From: Pseudorhodoplanes sp.
Lineage (GTDB): Bacteria; Pseudomonadota; Alphaproteobacteria; Rhizobiales; Xanthobacteraceae
Direction of reading: 5' to 3'
Assembly (NCBI GenBank): GCA_032027085.1
Contig: JAVSMS010000001.1
Coordinates: 822,332 to 886,331, forward strand
Length of the DNA: 64,000 nt
The notes under the pieces are model-generated. The model did not search any database, was not told where the DNA came from, and saw only the letters and a list, made by a program, of their open reading frames with translations. Numbering within the stretch: position 1 is the first letter of the stretch; every line of letters starts with the position of its first letter. The position numbers and the translations under genes are program-made. This document shows, piece after piece, positions 43,069 through 52,342 of this stretch.

Positions 43069-43863
43069 TTATGCAGATTTTTCCATGCGCGGCGAACCGA
43101 TGGACTGCGACAGTCGCGTGGCCGTGGAACGCACCAACGCGCCAAGACTCGGATAGTCTTTCGCCTTTATCCTGCTCTCTGGCGTGGTGACGCATATGCT
43201 CCCCACCACCTTGCCATCAACGCCGAACACCGGCGCACTAATACCGACCGCACCCTGAATTTTCTGTCCGTGCGTTACGTCGTAACCGCGCTCCCGAATG
43301 GTAGCGATATCTCGGTCCAGAGCGCGCCGGGAAGGCAACGCTTCCCCTGAGCCGGGCGCTCGACCTTCCGATTTGTAAATACGATCAACGGTCTCGTTAT
43401 CGAGGAACGCAAGGATCGCACGTCCACTAGCGCCCCATAGTACCGACATCGGCACGTTCATTGTAACCTGATAACGAAGGGCACGACTAGAATCCACGCG
43501 CTCGGCAAAAAAGATCTTGCCCTCGCTCGGCAAATAGACACTGAGGACACAGGTTTCGTCACAGGCATCGACCAATTGGCGAAGCAGCGGTCTGGCAATA
43601 CTGCGAATGTCGTCTCGCGACTGGATCAATGCGGAAATACGGAACATCTCTGTTCCAACGCGGTAGCGTCTATGCGTGCTATCCTGTTCTATAAGCCCGT
43701 CACGTCCCAAAAGATCAAGAAGCCGATGACAAGTGCTCGGCGCAAGCGACAGCGCAAGCGACAGCTCCTTCAGGTTGGCTTCGCCCCGCTCGGCAAAAAA
43801 TCGCAGCACCTCCACAACCCGCTGCACCGTTCCAAGCGATTCTCCTGGCTGCCGTTTGGTCAT
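43069..43863 (-). CDS. IclR-family regulator within the operon
   Basis: 264 residues. The N-terminal winged helix is VQRVVEVLRFFAERGEANLKELS...STCHRLLDLL. The C-terminal GAF-like effector domain has GRAILAFLD and GAVGISAPVFGVDGKVVGSICVTTP. The start overlaps the coxL-like stop (ATGA), so the regulator is made from its own operon, indicating feedback. The effector is probably the pathway substrate. A candidate binding palindrome lies at 49,766-49,780. Confidence 0.9.
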   Translation of the reverse strand: MTKRQPGESLGTVQRVVEVLRFFAERGEANLKELSLALSLAPSTCHRLLDLLGRDGLIEQDSTHRRYRVGTEMFRISALIQSRDDIRSIARPLLRQLVDACDETCVLSVYLPSEGKIFFAERVDSSRALRYQVTMNVPMSVLWGASGRAILAFLDNETVDRIYKSEGRAPGSGEALPSRRALDRDIATIRERGYDVTHGQKIQGAVGISAPVFGVDGKVVGSICVTTPESRIKAKDYPSLGALVRSTATRLSQSIGSPRMEKSA

Positions 43864-46214
43864 GCTACGACTTTCAATTTTTCGTACGCGCCCGCGTCCT
43901 TGAGCGCAGCGACTATTCGATCTGGCATCAGCGGGGTCTCGGTGAAATGCACGCCGAATTCCGACAGGGCGTCCTCGATGGCGGCAATGATCGCCGCCGG
44001 TGCAGGAATAGTGCCGCCCTCTCCTGCTCCCTTCACGCCGAGCGGATTGAGCGGCGTGGGACTTTCAATGTGCGCAATCTTGCAGGTGGGCACATCGGTC
44101 GCCATGGGCAACAGATAATCGGCTAAGGTGATGGTGAGTGGCTGGGCGTTCTCGTCATATTTCATCCACTCAAGCAGCGCATTGCCAATGCCGTGCGCGA
44201 CACCGCCCTGGACCTGGCCATCCACAATGAGCGGGTTGATGATTGTGCCACTATCGTGCGCGACGGCATAATTCAGGAATTTGACCGCGCCGGTCATCGG
44301 ATCGACTTCGAGCTCGACCACATGGGTGCCGGAGCAATACGACGCCTGCGGCGGCGTAAAATATGCCGTGTGCTCGAGTCCGGCCGTCTGCCCCGGCGCC
44401 AGCGAAAATCCGGGCATGCCCTGCGCAAGGCGGTAGAGATCGCGGAATGAAATCGATGGCTTGTTGCCGCCGCGGCCAAATGCAACACCATCTTCGATCT
44501 CAATATCACCTTCTGGCAGTCCCAATGCTTGTGCCGCCAACTTGACAATCTGGGTTCGCACCGTCCCGCCGGCAATCTTGGCGGAAGAACCAGCATTAAC
44601 GGCCTGGCGACTGGCGAAAGCACCCACGCCCTGCGAGATCGCCGCGGTGTCGCCAATCGTGATGACGATGTCTTCGATCCGGCAGCCGACCTGATCGGCC
44701 ACGATCTGGGAGATCGTCGTCCGTGTCCCCTGCCCCTGATTCGTGGCACCGGTCGCGACTGCCACTTTGCCGCTCGGGAGCACGCGCACTGTGACGCCCT
44801 CATATGGGCCGAGGCCGGTGCCCTCGACATAATTGGCGATACCGAGACCGACGAAACGGCCCTTGGCGAGCAGTGCAGCTTTCCGCTCTTTGAAGGTGTC
44901 GTAATTGACGAGGCGCAATGCTTCGCGCTGCGCCTGCGGATAATCGCCGCTGTCATAGATCAACGGCTTGCCATCGCGGAAGGTCAGGCCCACCGAGTAA
45001 GGCATTTGCTCCGGTTGGATAAGGTTGCGGAAGCGGACTTCGGCCGGATCGAGGCCGAGTTCGCGAGCGACGCGGTCCATCAACCGCTCCATCGCGAATA
45101 CCGCCTGGGGACGGCCTGCACCCCGCACGGGGGTCGTTGCGACCTTGTTGGTCAGTACAACCGTAACGTCGAGACCATACGCCGGGATGACATACGGCCC
45201 AGGCATCGTCGCACCCGCGATGTAAGGCATAATGATGCCCCAAGGCACGAAGGCACCGGTATCATGAAGAAGCGTGCCGCGTACGCCCTTAATCTTGCCA
45301 TTGTGGTCAACGCCAATCGCAACCTTCCAGTACTGGTCACGCTCCTGTGTCGCGCAGAGAAAATGCTCGCGCCGATCTTCGATCCATTTAACCGGCCGAC
45401 GTAGCTTCATCGCCACCGCAGGAATGACGGCTTCCTCGGCGTAGAAGATCGCCTTCGGGCCAAAGCCGCCGCCAACATCGGGAGCAATGAAGCGGATCGA
45501 TTCCAGATTGCGATCGATCAGATCAGCCAACATCCGACGGCCGATATGCGGCGTTTGCGTTGCCGACCAGACCGTCAGCAGATCTCGCACGGGATCGAAA
45601 TCACCGACCACCGCGCGCGTCTCCATCGCCATACCGCCACCACGGTGCTGCCAGATGTCTTCTTCGAAGATATGCGTTGCCGAGGCAAATGCCGCATCGA
45701 CATCTCCATAGCTCTGACGAAACTTCGAAGCGATATTGTTCTGAAGCTCGGAGTGGACGCGCGGGGACCCCGGCTCGGCCGCCTCACGACAGTCGCTCGC
45801 GGCCGGCAGCGGCTCGTAATCGACATCGACGAGTGCGGCCGCGTCTTCCGCGATATAGCGACTATCGGCGATGACAACGGCTACGGTCTGGCCGACGTAG
45901 CAGACCTCTTCGCGTGCAAGGCAATATTGGGTCAGCTGCGTAGCAATCGCGGGATTAGGGACCAGCATCGGCATGCGATTGCCACTCATCGGAGCCGGCA
46001 GATCGTCTGCGACGAACACCGCGTGCACGCCCGGGAGCGCTTTCGCCGCACTCGTATCAATGCCGCGGATAAATGCATGGGCGTGCGGCGAACGCACGAA
46101 ACAGGCATGCAGCATGGCCGGCAGCTTTACGTCATCGACAAAGCGACCCTTGCCGGAAAGAAGGGCGGGATCCTCAAGGCGTGCGACACGTGCACCGAAT
46201 AGCTTGACACCCAT
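43860..46214 (-). CDS. Xanthine dehydrogenase/CO dehydrogenase-family molybdopterin subunit (CoxL-like)
   Basis: 784 residues. It has the substrate-binding domain (ARVARLEDPALLSGKGRFVDDV), the Moco-site phrase TTPVRGAGRPQAVFAMERLMD and the catalytic Glu in VKGAGEGGTIPAPAAI. The Cu-binding AYxCSFR loop of true CO dehydrogenase is absent and the RGAGR type (form II) is present, so this is a molybdenum hydroxylase of organic substrates rather than CO. It starts 2 bp after the CoxS stop. It hydroxylates carbon with water as oxygen source, passing electrons through CoxS and CoxM. Confidence 0.93.
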   Translation of the reverse strand: MGVKLFGARVARLEDPALLSGKGRFVDDVKLPAMLHACFVRSPHAHAFIRGIDTSAAKALPGVHAVFVADDLPAPMSGNRMPMLVPNPAIATQLTQYCLAREEVCYVGQTVAVVIADSRYIAEDAAALVDVDYEPLPAASDCREAAEPGSPRVHSELQNNIASKFRQSYGDVDAAFASATHIFEEDIWQHRGGGMAMETRAVVGDFDPVRDLLTVWSATQTPHIGRRMLADLIDRNLESIRFIAPDVGGGFGPKAIFYAEEAVIPAVAMKLRRPVKWIEDRREHFLCATQERDQYWKVAIGVDHNGKIKGVRGTLLHDTGAFVPWGIIMPYIAGATMPGPYVIPAYGLDVTVVLTNKVATTPVRGAGRPQAVFAMERLMDRVARELGLDPAEVRFRNLIQPEQMPYSVGLTFRDGKPLIYDSGDYPQAQREALRLVNYDTFKERKAALLAKGRFVGLGIANYVEGTGLGPYEGVTVRVLPSGKVAVATGATNQGQGTRTTISQIVADQVGCRIEDIVITIGDTAAISQGVGAFASRQAVNAGSSAKIAGGTVRTQIVKLAAQALGLPEGDIEIEDGVAFGRGGNKPSISFRDLYRLAQGMPGFSLAPGQTAGLEHTAYFTPPQASYCSGTHVVELEVDPMTGAVKFLNYAVAHDSGTIINPLIVDGQVQGGVAHGIGNALLEWMKYDENAQPLTITLADYLLPMATDVPTCKIAHIESPTPLNPLGVKGAGEGGTIPAPAAIIAAIEDALSEFGVHFTETPLMPDRIVAALKDAGAYEKLKVVA

Positions 46215-46216
46215 GA

Positions 46217-46702
46217 TTAGGACCTCGCCTCACCATGCGCACGCCGCGCCGTTTCCAGCGCCGCAGCGACGATCCCGGCATAACCGGTACACCGGCACAG
46301 ATTTCCGGTCAGGACGTCGCGAACCTGCTCTTCCGAAGGATCGGGATTGTCGCGCAGCAATTCAGTCAGGCTGATCAAGACACCCGGCGTGCAGAAACCG
46401 CACTGCAGACCATGGTTGTCCCGCAGCGACTGTTGCAGCGCATTGAGTTCGCCATCCGCCGCTGCAAGGCCTTCAACCGTCGTGATTTCGGCGCCGTCGG
46501 CTTGCACTGCGAAGGTCAAGCAGGAACGGCCGGAATGGCCATTGATCAACACCGTGCAGGCGCCGCACACACCGTGTTCGCAGCCGACATGAGTGCCGGT
46601 AAGATCGATTTCATGCCGCAGAAAATCCACAAGCGTGAGCCGTGGTTCGACCTCGCGCTCGTACATCTTGCCGTTGATCTTGATGGATACTTTTTTCTTC
46701 AT
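46217..46702 (-). CDS. Molybdenum hydroxylase [2Fe-2S] subunit (CoxS-like)
   Basis: 161 residues with two iron-sulfur domains: a plant-type ferredoxin motif CEHGVCGAC plus a later Cys, and the helical CGFC...CRC motif. The start is the ATG at 46,702; a longer frame to 46,804 overlaps the CoxM gene. The gene order M-S-L is the standard CO-dehydrogenase-like order, with 10 bp and 2 bp gaps. Confidence 0.93.
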   Translation of the reverse strand: MKKKVSIKINGKMYEREVEPRLTLVDFLRHEIDLTGTHVGCEHGVCGACTVLINGHSGRSCLTFAVQADGAEITTVEGLAAADGELNALQQSLRDNHGLQCGFCTPGVLISLTELLRDNPDPSEEQVRDVLTGNLCRCTGYAGIVAAALETARRAHGEARS

Positions 46703-46712
46703 CGTGACACAC

Positions 46713-47582
46713 TCAGATCGTGATATTGCAAACGGCCGCCGCATCCCGCAAGGCGCGAGTGAGAAGAACCGCGGCGAGATGGCGACGATAGTCAGATGTC
46801 GCATGGATATCGCTGATTGGCTCGAGCGTTCCGAGCGTCGAAATCATCTGATTCACAGATGCTGCATCAAGCGATTTTCCAATCAATGCCGCTTCCGCAT
46901 CCGTCAGGCGCATCGGCGCAGTGGCGACGCCACACAATGCCAATGAAGCGCGCTTGACCATCTTGTCATCGTTCACATCAAGCAGCACGGCGGCGCCAAC
47001 GATTGCAAAATCGCCGCGTCGACGAGCAAACTCGTGAAAGCCGTAGCCATGCCCCTTCGGCCAAAGCGGAATCTCTATGGCAGTGACGATCTCGTCTGGT
47101 TCAACCACGGTGCTCATGAAGCCACCGCCAAATTCGGAGAATTTCACCTTTCGGGTTCCCCGCTTGCCCGCGATCTCAACGATGGCGTCATAGGCCGCGC
47201 AAACAGCAGGCTGCTCCGCAGCCGGATCGGCATGCACGAGACTGCCGCCGATCGTGCCCCGATTGCGCGTTTGACGGTGACCCACATGCTTCAGGGCGAC
47301 CTGAAGCAGCGGAATATGCTCGGCAACGTCTTTCGAAAATTCGAGGTCGCGCTGCCGCGTCATGGCGCCGATCCGCATCACGCCATTCGCCACCTTGAAG
47401 CCGGCCAGCCCCTCGACCTTCGCAAGGTCGACCAGATGATCGACGATCACGTAGCGGAAGTTGAGCATCGGGACGAGCGACTGGCCGCCGGCGAGCACCT
47501 TCGCGTTCTCAAGCGAGGCCAGCAATCCAATGGCCTCTTCAAGGGTATGGGGTGCGTGATAGTCGAAAGGTGCTGGTTTCAT
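46713..47582 (-). CDS. Molybdenum hydroxylase FAD subunit (CoxM-like)
   Basis: 289 residues with the family motifs AGGQSLVPMLNFR and RNRGTIGGSLVHADPAAE (FAD binding), and the C-terminal CO_deh_flav_C domain. The start overlaps the thiolase stop (ATGA). It transfers electrons from the iron-sulfur subunit to a quinone or other acceptor. Confidence 0.93.
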   Translation of the reverse strand: MKPAPFDYHAPHTLEEAIGLLASLENAKVLAGGQSLVPMLNFRYVIVDHLVDLAKVEGLAGFKVANGVMRIGAMTRQRDLEFSKDVAEHIPLLQVALKHVGHRQTRNRGTIGGSLVHADPAAEQPAVCAAYDAIVEIAGKRGTRKVKFSEFGGGFMSTVVEPDEIVTAIEIPLWPKGHGYGFHEFARRRGDFAIVGAAVLLDVNDDKMVKRASLALCGVATAPMRLTDAEAALIGKSLDAASVNQMISTLGTLEPISDIHATSDYRRHLAAVLLTRALRDAAAVCNITI

Positions 47583-48718
47583 CGTGAAAAAATGTGGATT
47601 GAACAGGCGCCGTGATCGAAACCAGCGATGCCTCCGCCAGTGGCATGCGCAATTCCGACCTTGGCACCTGCGACCTGATGAGCGCCAGCGCGGCCTTCAA
47701 GCTGACGGACGATCTCAACCGCTTGCGCTGCGCCGGTGGCACCGACGGGATGGCCGCGCGACAACAGCCCGCCGGATGGATTGACGACAATATCGCCGCC
47801 AAGGGATGTCGCTCCACTCGATAGGAGATGATAGGCGCTGCCGCGTTCGCAGAATCCGAATGCTTCGTAATACATCAGTTCTGCAATCGTAAAAGCGTCG
47901 TGGATCTCGGCGACATCGGCATCCTTCGGGCCAATGCCCGCCATTTCGTAGGCCTCATGCGCTCCGCGCGCCGTGAGTTCGGCCCAGGTCATGTCGCGAT
48001 AGCCGTTGGTGTAGATACCGGAAGTCACTTCCGACGCCACGATGCAGACCGGATTGCTGCGGACTTTGCGCGCAACCTCCCCGGACGCGATGACGAGCGC
48101 CGCCGCACCATCCCCCATCGGGCAACAATGCCAGAGCGTGAACGGATCTGCGACTGGCCGCGAATTCATCACCTCTTCGAGTGTGACCCGCTTACGAATT
48201 TGCGCATTTGGATTGAGCGCGCCGTGGTCATGCGCTTTCACCGAAACCTCAGCGAGCTGCTTCTCCGTCAAACCGTATTCATGCATGTAACGCTTAGCGC
48301 GCATCGCGTAGAGCGCCGGCATGATCATGCCCTGATTGACTTCCCAGTCCTCCTTCTCAAGCGGCAGCGTACCGCCGCCGAACTTGGTCAGTTTCTCGAC
48401 CCCGATCACCAAGGCAATGTCTTTCTGCCCGCTGGCCACCGCCGTCCAAGCCGCGGCGAGTGCAGAAGAACTCGATGAGCAAGCATTCTCGACATTGATG
48501 ATGGGCATGCCGGTGATACCGAGTGATTTCATCACCCGCTGGCCGGACAGCATACCGCCGAGCGCGGACCCACAATACACCGCCTCGATCGATTTCGGTG
48601 GGATTTCAGCTTCGAGCAGCGCCTGCTTCACGGCCGGCCAACCGATTTCGGCCAGCGTCTTGTCGGGATATTTTCCGAACGGAATGAGCCCCGTTCCGAT
48701 GACACAGACTTCACGCAT
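47579..48718 (-). CDS. Thiolase-family enzyme (SCP-x/DUF35-partner type)
   Basis: 379 residues. The nucleophilic Cys is in NVENACSSSSSAL (about C90), His in GHPVGATGAAQ, and the last motif HATGGGIAG carries His in place of the second catalytic Cys. That is typical of the non-decarboxylating thiolase-like subgroup that pairs with DUF35 proteins. The start is the ATG at 48,718 (GAGGT upstream) or 48,730, which overlaps the DUF35 stop. Expected to cleave a beta-keto-CoA, or to act as part of an acyltransferase or aldolase complex. Confidence 0.88.
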   Translation of the reverse strand: MREVCVIGTGLIPFGKYPDKTLAEIGWPAVKQALLEAEIPPKSIEAVYCGSALGGMLSGQRVMKSLGITGMPIINVENACSSSSSALAAAWTAVASGQKDIALVIGVEKLTKFGGGTLPLEKEDWEVNQGMIMPALYAMRAKRYMHEYGLTEKQLAEVSVKAHDHGALNPNAQIRKRVTLEEVMNSRPVADPFTLWHCCPMGDGAAALVIASGEVARKVRSNPVCIVASEVTSGIYTNGYRDMTWAELTARGAHEAYEMAGIGPKDADVAEIHDAFTIAELMYYEAFGFCERGSAYHLLSSGATSLGGDIVVNPSGGLLSRGHPVGATGAAQAVEIVRQLEGRAGAHQVAGAKVGIAHATGGGIAGFDHGACSIHIFSR

Positions 48719-48726
48719 GGGTGACC

Positions 48727-49164
48727 TCATCGGCGGATAAAGGTGTAACTCATCAGCGAAGCGCCAGTCGGATCCGTTCCGACAACGCCAACGCCGAGTT
48801 TCATTGGCATGTTGATGGCAATCGAATTGAGCGGCACGTCGATATGGGCCAGGACACGGACACCATTGGGTAAGTCGACGTACCCTAGCGCGTAAGGCGT
48901 CGTCCAACCCTTGGGGGCCTGATGCACGACGGAGTACGAATAAAGTGTGCCCTCGTCGCCAAGATCCACCGCCTCGATGTCTTCGAACAGGCATGACGTG
49001 CAGACCATTGCACTCGGAAAGCTAAATGCGCCGCAATTCTTGCAACGGCCGCCGATCAGATGCGCGCTCCCTGACGCATCGATACGCACAAGGTTGGGGG
49101 CGACAAAATGCGGATCGGCGTTTGCCGCATCCGGATTGACCGCCATCTTGCTGACATTACTCAT
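48727..49164 (-). CDS. DUF35 zinc-ribbon/OB-fold thiolase partner
   Basis: 145 residues from the ATG at 49,164. It has a rubredoxin-like zinc ribbon (CKNCGAFSFPSAMVCTSC) followed by an OB fold (LYSYSVVHQAPKGW...LAHIDVPL). DUF35 proteins bind thiolase-like or aldolase partners and channel acyl-CoA. It sits directly before the thiolase and 2 bp after the CoxG-like gene. Confidence 0.9.
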   Translation of the reverse strand: MSNVSKMAVNPDAANADPHFVAPNLVRIDASGSAHLIGGRCKNCGAFSFPSAMVCTSCLFEDIEAVDLGDEGTLYSYSVVHQAPKGWTTPYALGYVDLPNGVRVLAHIDVPLNSIAINMPMKLGVGVVGTDPTGASLMSYTFIRR

Positions 49165-49166
49165 GA

Positions 49167-49748
49167 CTAGCCCTGCTCCTTCCTGCGCGACAACCATCCG
49201 CGGATCACCGCGGCGATAATTGAGAAAATCGACAGCGCCTGAGCACGTTGTGGCGCATTCACCACGCCATTCTCGGGCACCGCAACATCACCGGCTAAGG
49301 TGCCAATTCTAATTCGAAGGTTGTTGGCAAAATTCTCGATTATCACGCGCGACACGTCTGCGATTACGCCCTGCGCACGGCCATATTGTGCAACTGCACC
49401 GGCGAGCGAAAGATCGGTCACAATATCGACCCGCGTCGCTCGCCCTTCTGGAACTAGCACGAACGTCACATCCGCCTGCGCTGAACCCCGACCTTTGTTC
49501 TCTGTGCCCGAGGCATTTACACGAACTCTGTGATTGGACTCATCGACTTCGACAAGCTTCGCGCGGCCCTGGAATGCAACCGCGACCGGACCAAGCTTCA
49601 CTTTCACCTGGCCTTGGTAGTTGCGGTTGTCCTCGACGGCGAGCAGCTCGGCACCCGGCATGCACGGCACGATTGAGGGGATGTCGAGCAGCGTCGACCA
49701 CGTGGATTCCACCGGTAAATCGACGCGAAATGAATTTTCGAGCTTCAA
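49167..49748 (-). CDS. CoxG-like SRPBCC protein
   Basis: 193 residues. The N-terminal ~145 residues form a START-like cavity fold (RVDLPVESTWSTLLDIPSIVPCMPGAELL, VKVKLGPVAVAFQG), and a hydrophobic C-terminal segment (ALSIFSIIAAVIRGWL) matches the CoxG membrane anchor. CoxG recruits the molybdenum hydroxylase to the membrane. It is the first gene of the ten-gene operon. Confidence 0.9.
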   Translation of the reverse strand: MKLENSFRVDLPVESTWSTLLDIPSIVPCMPGAELLAVEDNRNYQGQVKVKLGPVAVAFQGRAKLVEVDESNHRVRVNASGTENKGRGSAQADVTFVLVPEGRATRVDIVTDLSLAGAVAQYGRAQGVIADVSRVIIENFANNLRIRIGTLAGDVAVPENGVVNAPQRAQALSIFSIIAAVIRGWLSRRKEQG

Positions 49749-49765
49749 CGTACGCTTCCTTTAAT

Positions 49766-49780
49766 TTCCGTTTATCGGAA
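49766..49780. promoter_or_regulatory. Candidate IclR operator (TTCCG-N5-CGGAA)
   Basis: A 5-bp-arm dyad in the 151-bp divergent region, 18 bp upstream of the coxG-like start. It is of the size and character of IclR-family sites; AT-rich DNA around it suits promoters in both directions. Confidence 0.4.
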
Positions 49781-49899
49781 TTGATTTTTATTGATTGGAA
49801 ATCATCGCCGTGGCATCGTCAAGGCCGTTCGCAAAAAAAATCGCGTCACTCGGACAAGACGCGCCATTGACAAGATCGAGCGACGGGGAGGTTTCAGGA

Positions 49900-51186
49900 A
49901 TGACAATCAACCAAAGCGCAGCTGCGTCTAGCGAGAGGCAACCGATTAGCGTGCAGTGGCTCGCACTGATATCCGGCTTCCTTGGCTGGATGTTCGACTC
50001 GATGGACCTCAACCTGTTCACGCTCGTACTTTTTCCGAGCGTGGCAGAACTCACAGGCTCCACGAACCCTGCCCAGGTGGCGCAATACGGCGGCTACATC
50101 GTCGCCATCAAGCTGTTCTGCTGGGGTATTGGCGGCATCTTTTTCGGCGTAGTCGCAGACCGTATCGGCCGTACTCGTACGATGGTGATCACCATCCTGA
50201 TCTATTCGGTCTTCACAGGTCTGAGCGGACTCGCGCAATCCTGGACCCAGCTCGCCGTGTTGCAGGCCATCGCCGGCTTCGGAATAGGTGGTGAATGGGC
50301 AGCAGGGGCCGCACTGATTGCGGAGACCTGGCCGGAAAAGAGCCGCGCGCGCGCCATGCAGGTGATGCAGATGGCCTTTGCCTTCGGTTTTTTCCTGGCC
50401 GCGCTCGACAATCTTTTGCTCGGACCGATCAGCTGGCGCTGGGTGCTTGCGGCTGGTGCGCTTCCAGCCCTGATTGCTCTCGCCGTTCGCTGGTTCGTGT
50501 CGGAACCGGAGCGATGGGTCCGTATCCGCCAGGACAAGACCGTCGCTTCGATGACGGCGATGCAGACCTTCTCGGCCATCTTCTCGCCAGAGCTGCGGCG
50601 CCGCACGATCGTGGGCTTCCTTATCTCAGCGGCCATGATGATCGGCAGCTGGGGCGGCCTTACACTGCTGCCGAGCTGGATCCAGCAACTCGTTCGCGCC
50701 TCTGGAGGCGGAGCGGCCATGGGCGTGCAGACCATCAGCTACGCTTTTATGCTGATGATGGTCGGCGCTGTTCTTGGATACGCCTCGCTCATCTTCCTGT
50801 GCGATGCGGTTGGCCGACGTATGTCCTACTTCATATTTGCAACCGGTAGTTTGCTGGTCTCTCTCTACCTGTTCACGCGGGTGACAGATCTCGGCACGCT
50901 GTTGTGGTTCATGCCGGTGTTTGGCTACTTCATCATCGGTGGCTACGGAACGTTCGCGGCCTACCTGCCAGAATTGTTTCCGACCCGGGTACGAGCAAGC
51001 GGACAGGGCTTCTGCTGGAACGCAGCGCGCTGTGTGACCGCCATCGGTCCGCTTATCGGCGGCGTTCTGGTCGGCACATTCGGCTCCTTCCCTGCTGCAG
51101 CCGCCTCGACAGCGGTGTTCTATATCGTCGGCATGATTGCGATCTGGTTCGGGCCGGAGACCAAAGGCGTTCAGCTCAGCGATTAG
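49900..51186 (+). CDS. MFS transporter (aromatic/organic acid symporter-like)
   Basis: 428 residues with 12 TM helices. The GxxxDRxGR loop between TM2 and TM3 (GVVADRIGRTR) and its repeat in the C-half (FLCDAVGRRM) are present. GFLGWMFDSMDLNLF in TM1 has the Asp typical of acid:H+ symporters (AAHS). The start is the ATG at 49,900 with GGAGG upstream. It is divergent from the catabolic operon, hence the likely importer of its substrate. Confidence 0.9.
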   Translation: MTINQSAAASSERQPISVQWLALISGFLGWMFDSMDLNLFTLVLFPSVAELTGSTNPAQVAQYGGYIVAIKLFCWGIGGIFFGVVADRIGRTRTMVITILIYSVFTGLSGLAQSWTQLAVLQAIAGFGIGGEWAAGAALIAETWPEKSRARAMQVMQMAFAFGFFLAALDNLLLGPISWRWVLAAGALPALIALAVRWFVSEPERWVRIRQDKTVASMTAMQTFSAIFSPELRRRTIVGFLISAAMMIGSWGGLTLLPSWIQQLVRASGGGAAMGVQTISYAFMLMMVGAVLGYASLIFLCDAVGRRMSYFIFATGSLLVSLYLFTRVTDLGTLLWFMPVFGYFIIGGYGTFAAYLPELFPTRVRASGQGFCWNAARCVTAIGPLIGGVLVGTFGSFPAAAASTAVFYIVGMIAIWFGPETKGVQLSD

Positions 51187-51198
51187 TACGCTTCACTC

Positions 51199-52188
51199 AT
51201 GCAGTCACATTGCGTCTTTTACGAGAAGACCGGACCAGCGCGTGACGTGCTGGTCCTCGGTGAGATGGAGCCGCGTGCGCCCGAGCCGGACGAAGTCCTC
51301 GTCCGGCTCCGCTTTTCGGGGGTCAACCCGGCCGATGTGAAGGCGCGGGGCGGCGCGCCTGGTCGGACCATGCCGTTCAAGCGCATCGTGCCACATCACG
51401 ACGGGGCCGGGATCGTTGAAGATGTCGGGGCAAATGTCGACCGCGCTTTGATTGGGCAGCCGGTTTGGCTCTTCAGCGCACAATATCAGCGCCCTTTCGG
51501 CACGGCGTCGCAATATATCACCATTGACCGAACCAATGTCGTAATGCTGCCGTACAATGTGCCGCTAAAGATCGGAGCGTGCCTCGGCATTCCTGTGATG
51601 ACGGCTTGGCACGCAGTCCTGAACGGACCACCCATCGCCGGCCGAAAGGTTCTCGTCACAGGCGGAGCAGGCGCCGTCGGTCATTATGCCGTTCAGTTGG
51701 CGCGCAGGCATGGGGCATTTGTCATCGCAACGGTCAGTTCCGACGACAAGGCACGCGAAGCGAAAGATGCCGGCGCGCATGTAACAATCAATTACCGCGA
51801 TGCTGACGCCATCGAACATGCTATGCAAGCGACCGGTGGTCACGGTGCAGATGTGATAGTTGACGTCGACACCACCGTTAACGCGGAGTTCATCGCCAAG
51901 ATAATTGCCCAGGACGGGCATCTGGCCAGCTATGGGTCAAGCCTGCTCACTGCGCAAATTCCTGTTCGCGACTTTCGACTGCGCTGTGCGACCATGCGCT
52001 TCATGACGCTCTACCATCTTTCCAACGAGACGCTTCGGGCCATCGCAGCAGGTATCAACGCAATCCTCGAGACTGATGGTCTTTTGCATCGCATTGCGAA
52101 AGAATTTCCATTGTCTGAGACCGCGGCCGCCCATGAGGCTATAGAATGCGGAAGGATCAGCGGCAAAGCCCTGATTCGTATTGACTAA
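51199..52188 (+). CDS. MDR-family NADPH:quinone oxidoreductase
   Basis: 329 residues, zinc-free. The GroES-like N-terminus has FSGVNPADVKARGGAPG and the Rossmann motif is VTGGAGAVGHYAVQLARRHGAFV, as in quinone oxidoreductase/zeta-crystallin. It lies 12 bp after the MFS stop in the same direction and is expected to be co-transcribed. It may reduce an enone or quinone intermediate of the pathway. Confidence 0.88.
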   Translation: MQSHCVFYEKTGPARDVLVLGEMEPRAPEPDEVLVRLRFSGVNPADVKARGGAPGRTMPFKRIVPHHDGAGIVEDVGANVDRALIGQPVWLFSAQYQRPFGTASQYITIDRTNVVMLPYNVPLKIGACLGIPVMTAWHAVLNGPPIAGRKVLVTGGAGAVGHYAVQLARRHGAFVIATVSSDDKAREAKDAGAHVTINYRDADAIEHAMQATGGHGADVIVDVDTTVNAEFIAKIIAQDGHLASYGSSLLTAQIPVRDFRLRCATMRFMTLYHLSNETLRAIAAGINAILETDGLLHRIAKEFPLSETAAAHEAIECGRISGKALIRID

Positions 52189-52244
52189 TTTGATTGCGCC
52201 CGCGCAATAGGGATCCGGCATTTATGGACGCCCCCGGAGAACCG

Positions 52245-52342
52245 ATGACGAATCACAAGCAGGATCCAATAGAAAACTCTAGGAGAGATCTTCGACAAAG
52301 GCCTCGCACTGCACCGCGAGGTGCTCGGCACCGAATATGTCA
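52245..52342 (+). pseudogene. Fragment of a carboxymuconolactone decarboxylase-family gene
   Basis: From the ATG at 52,245 one frame gives MTNHKQDPIENS. After a one-base shift it gives EIFDKGLALHREVLGTEYV, the conserved N-terminal region of this family (K-G-L-x-x-R-R-E-V-L-G). It then ends abruptly in an unrelated leftward gene piece. This is a truncated and frameshifted remnant, positioned to have followed the MDR gene. Confidence 0.55.

Noticed and set aside
43860-46702. Carbon monoxide dehydrogenase (CoxSL)
   Set aside because: The large subunit has RGAGR rather than the CO-specific AYxCSFR loop, so a general molybdenum hydroxylase is more likely.
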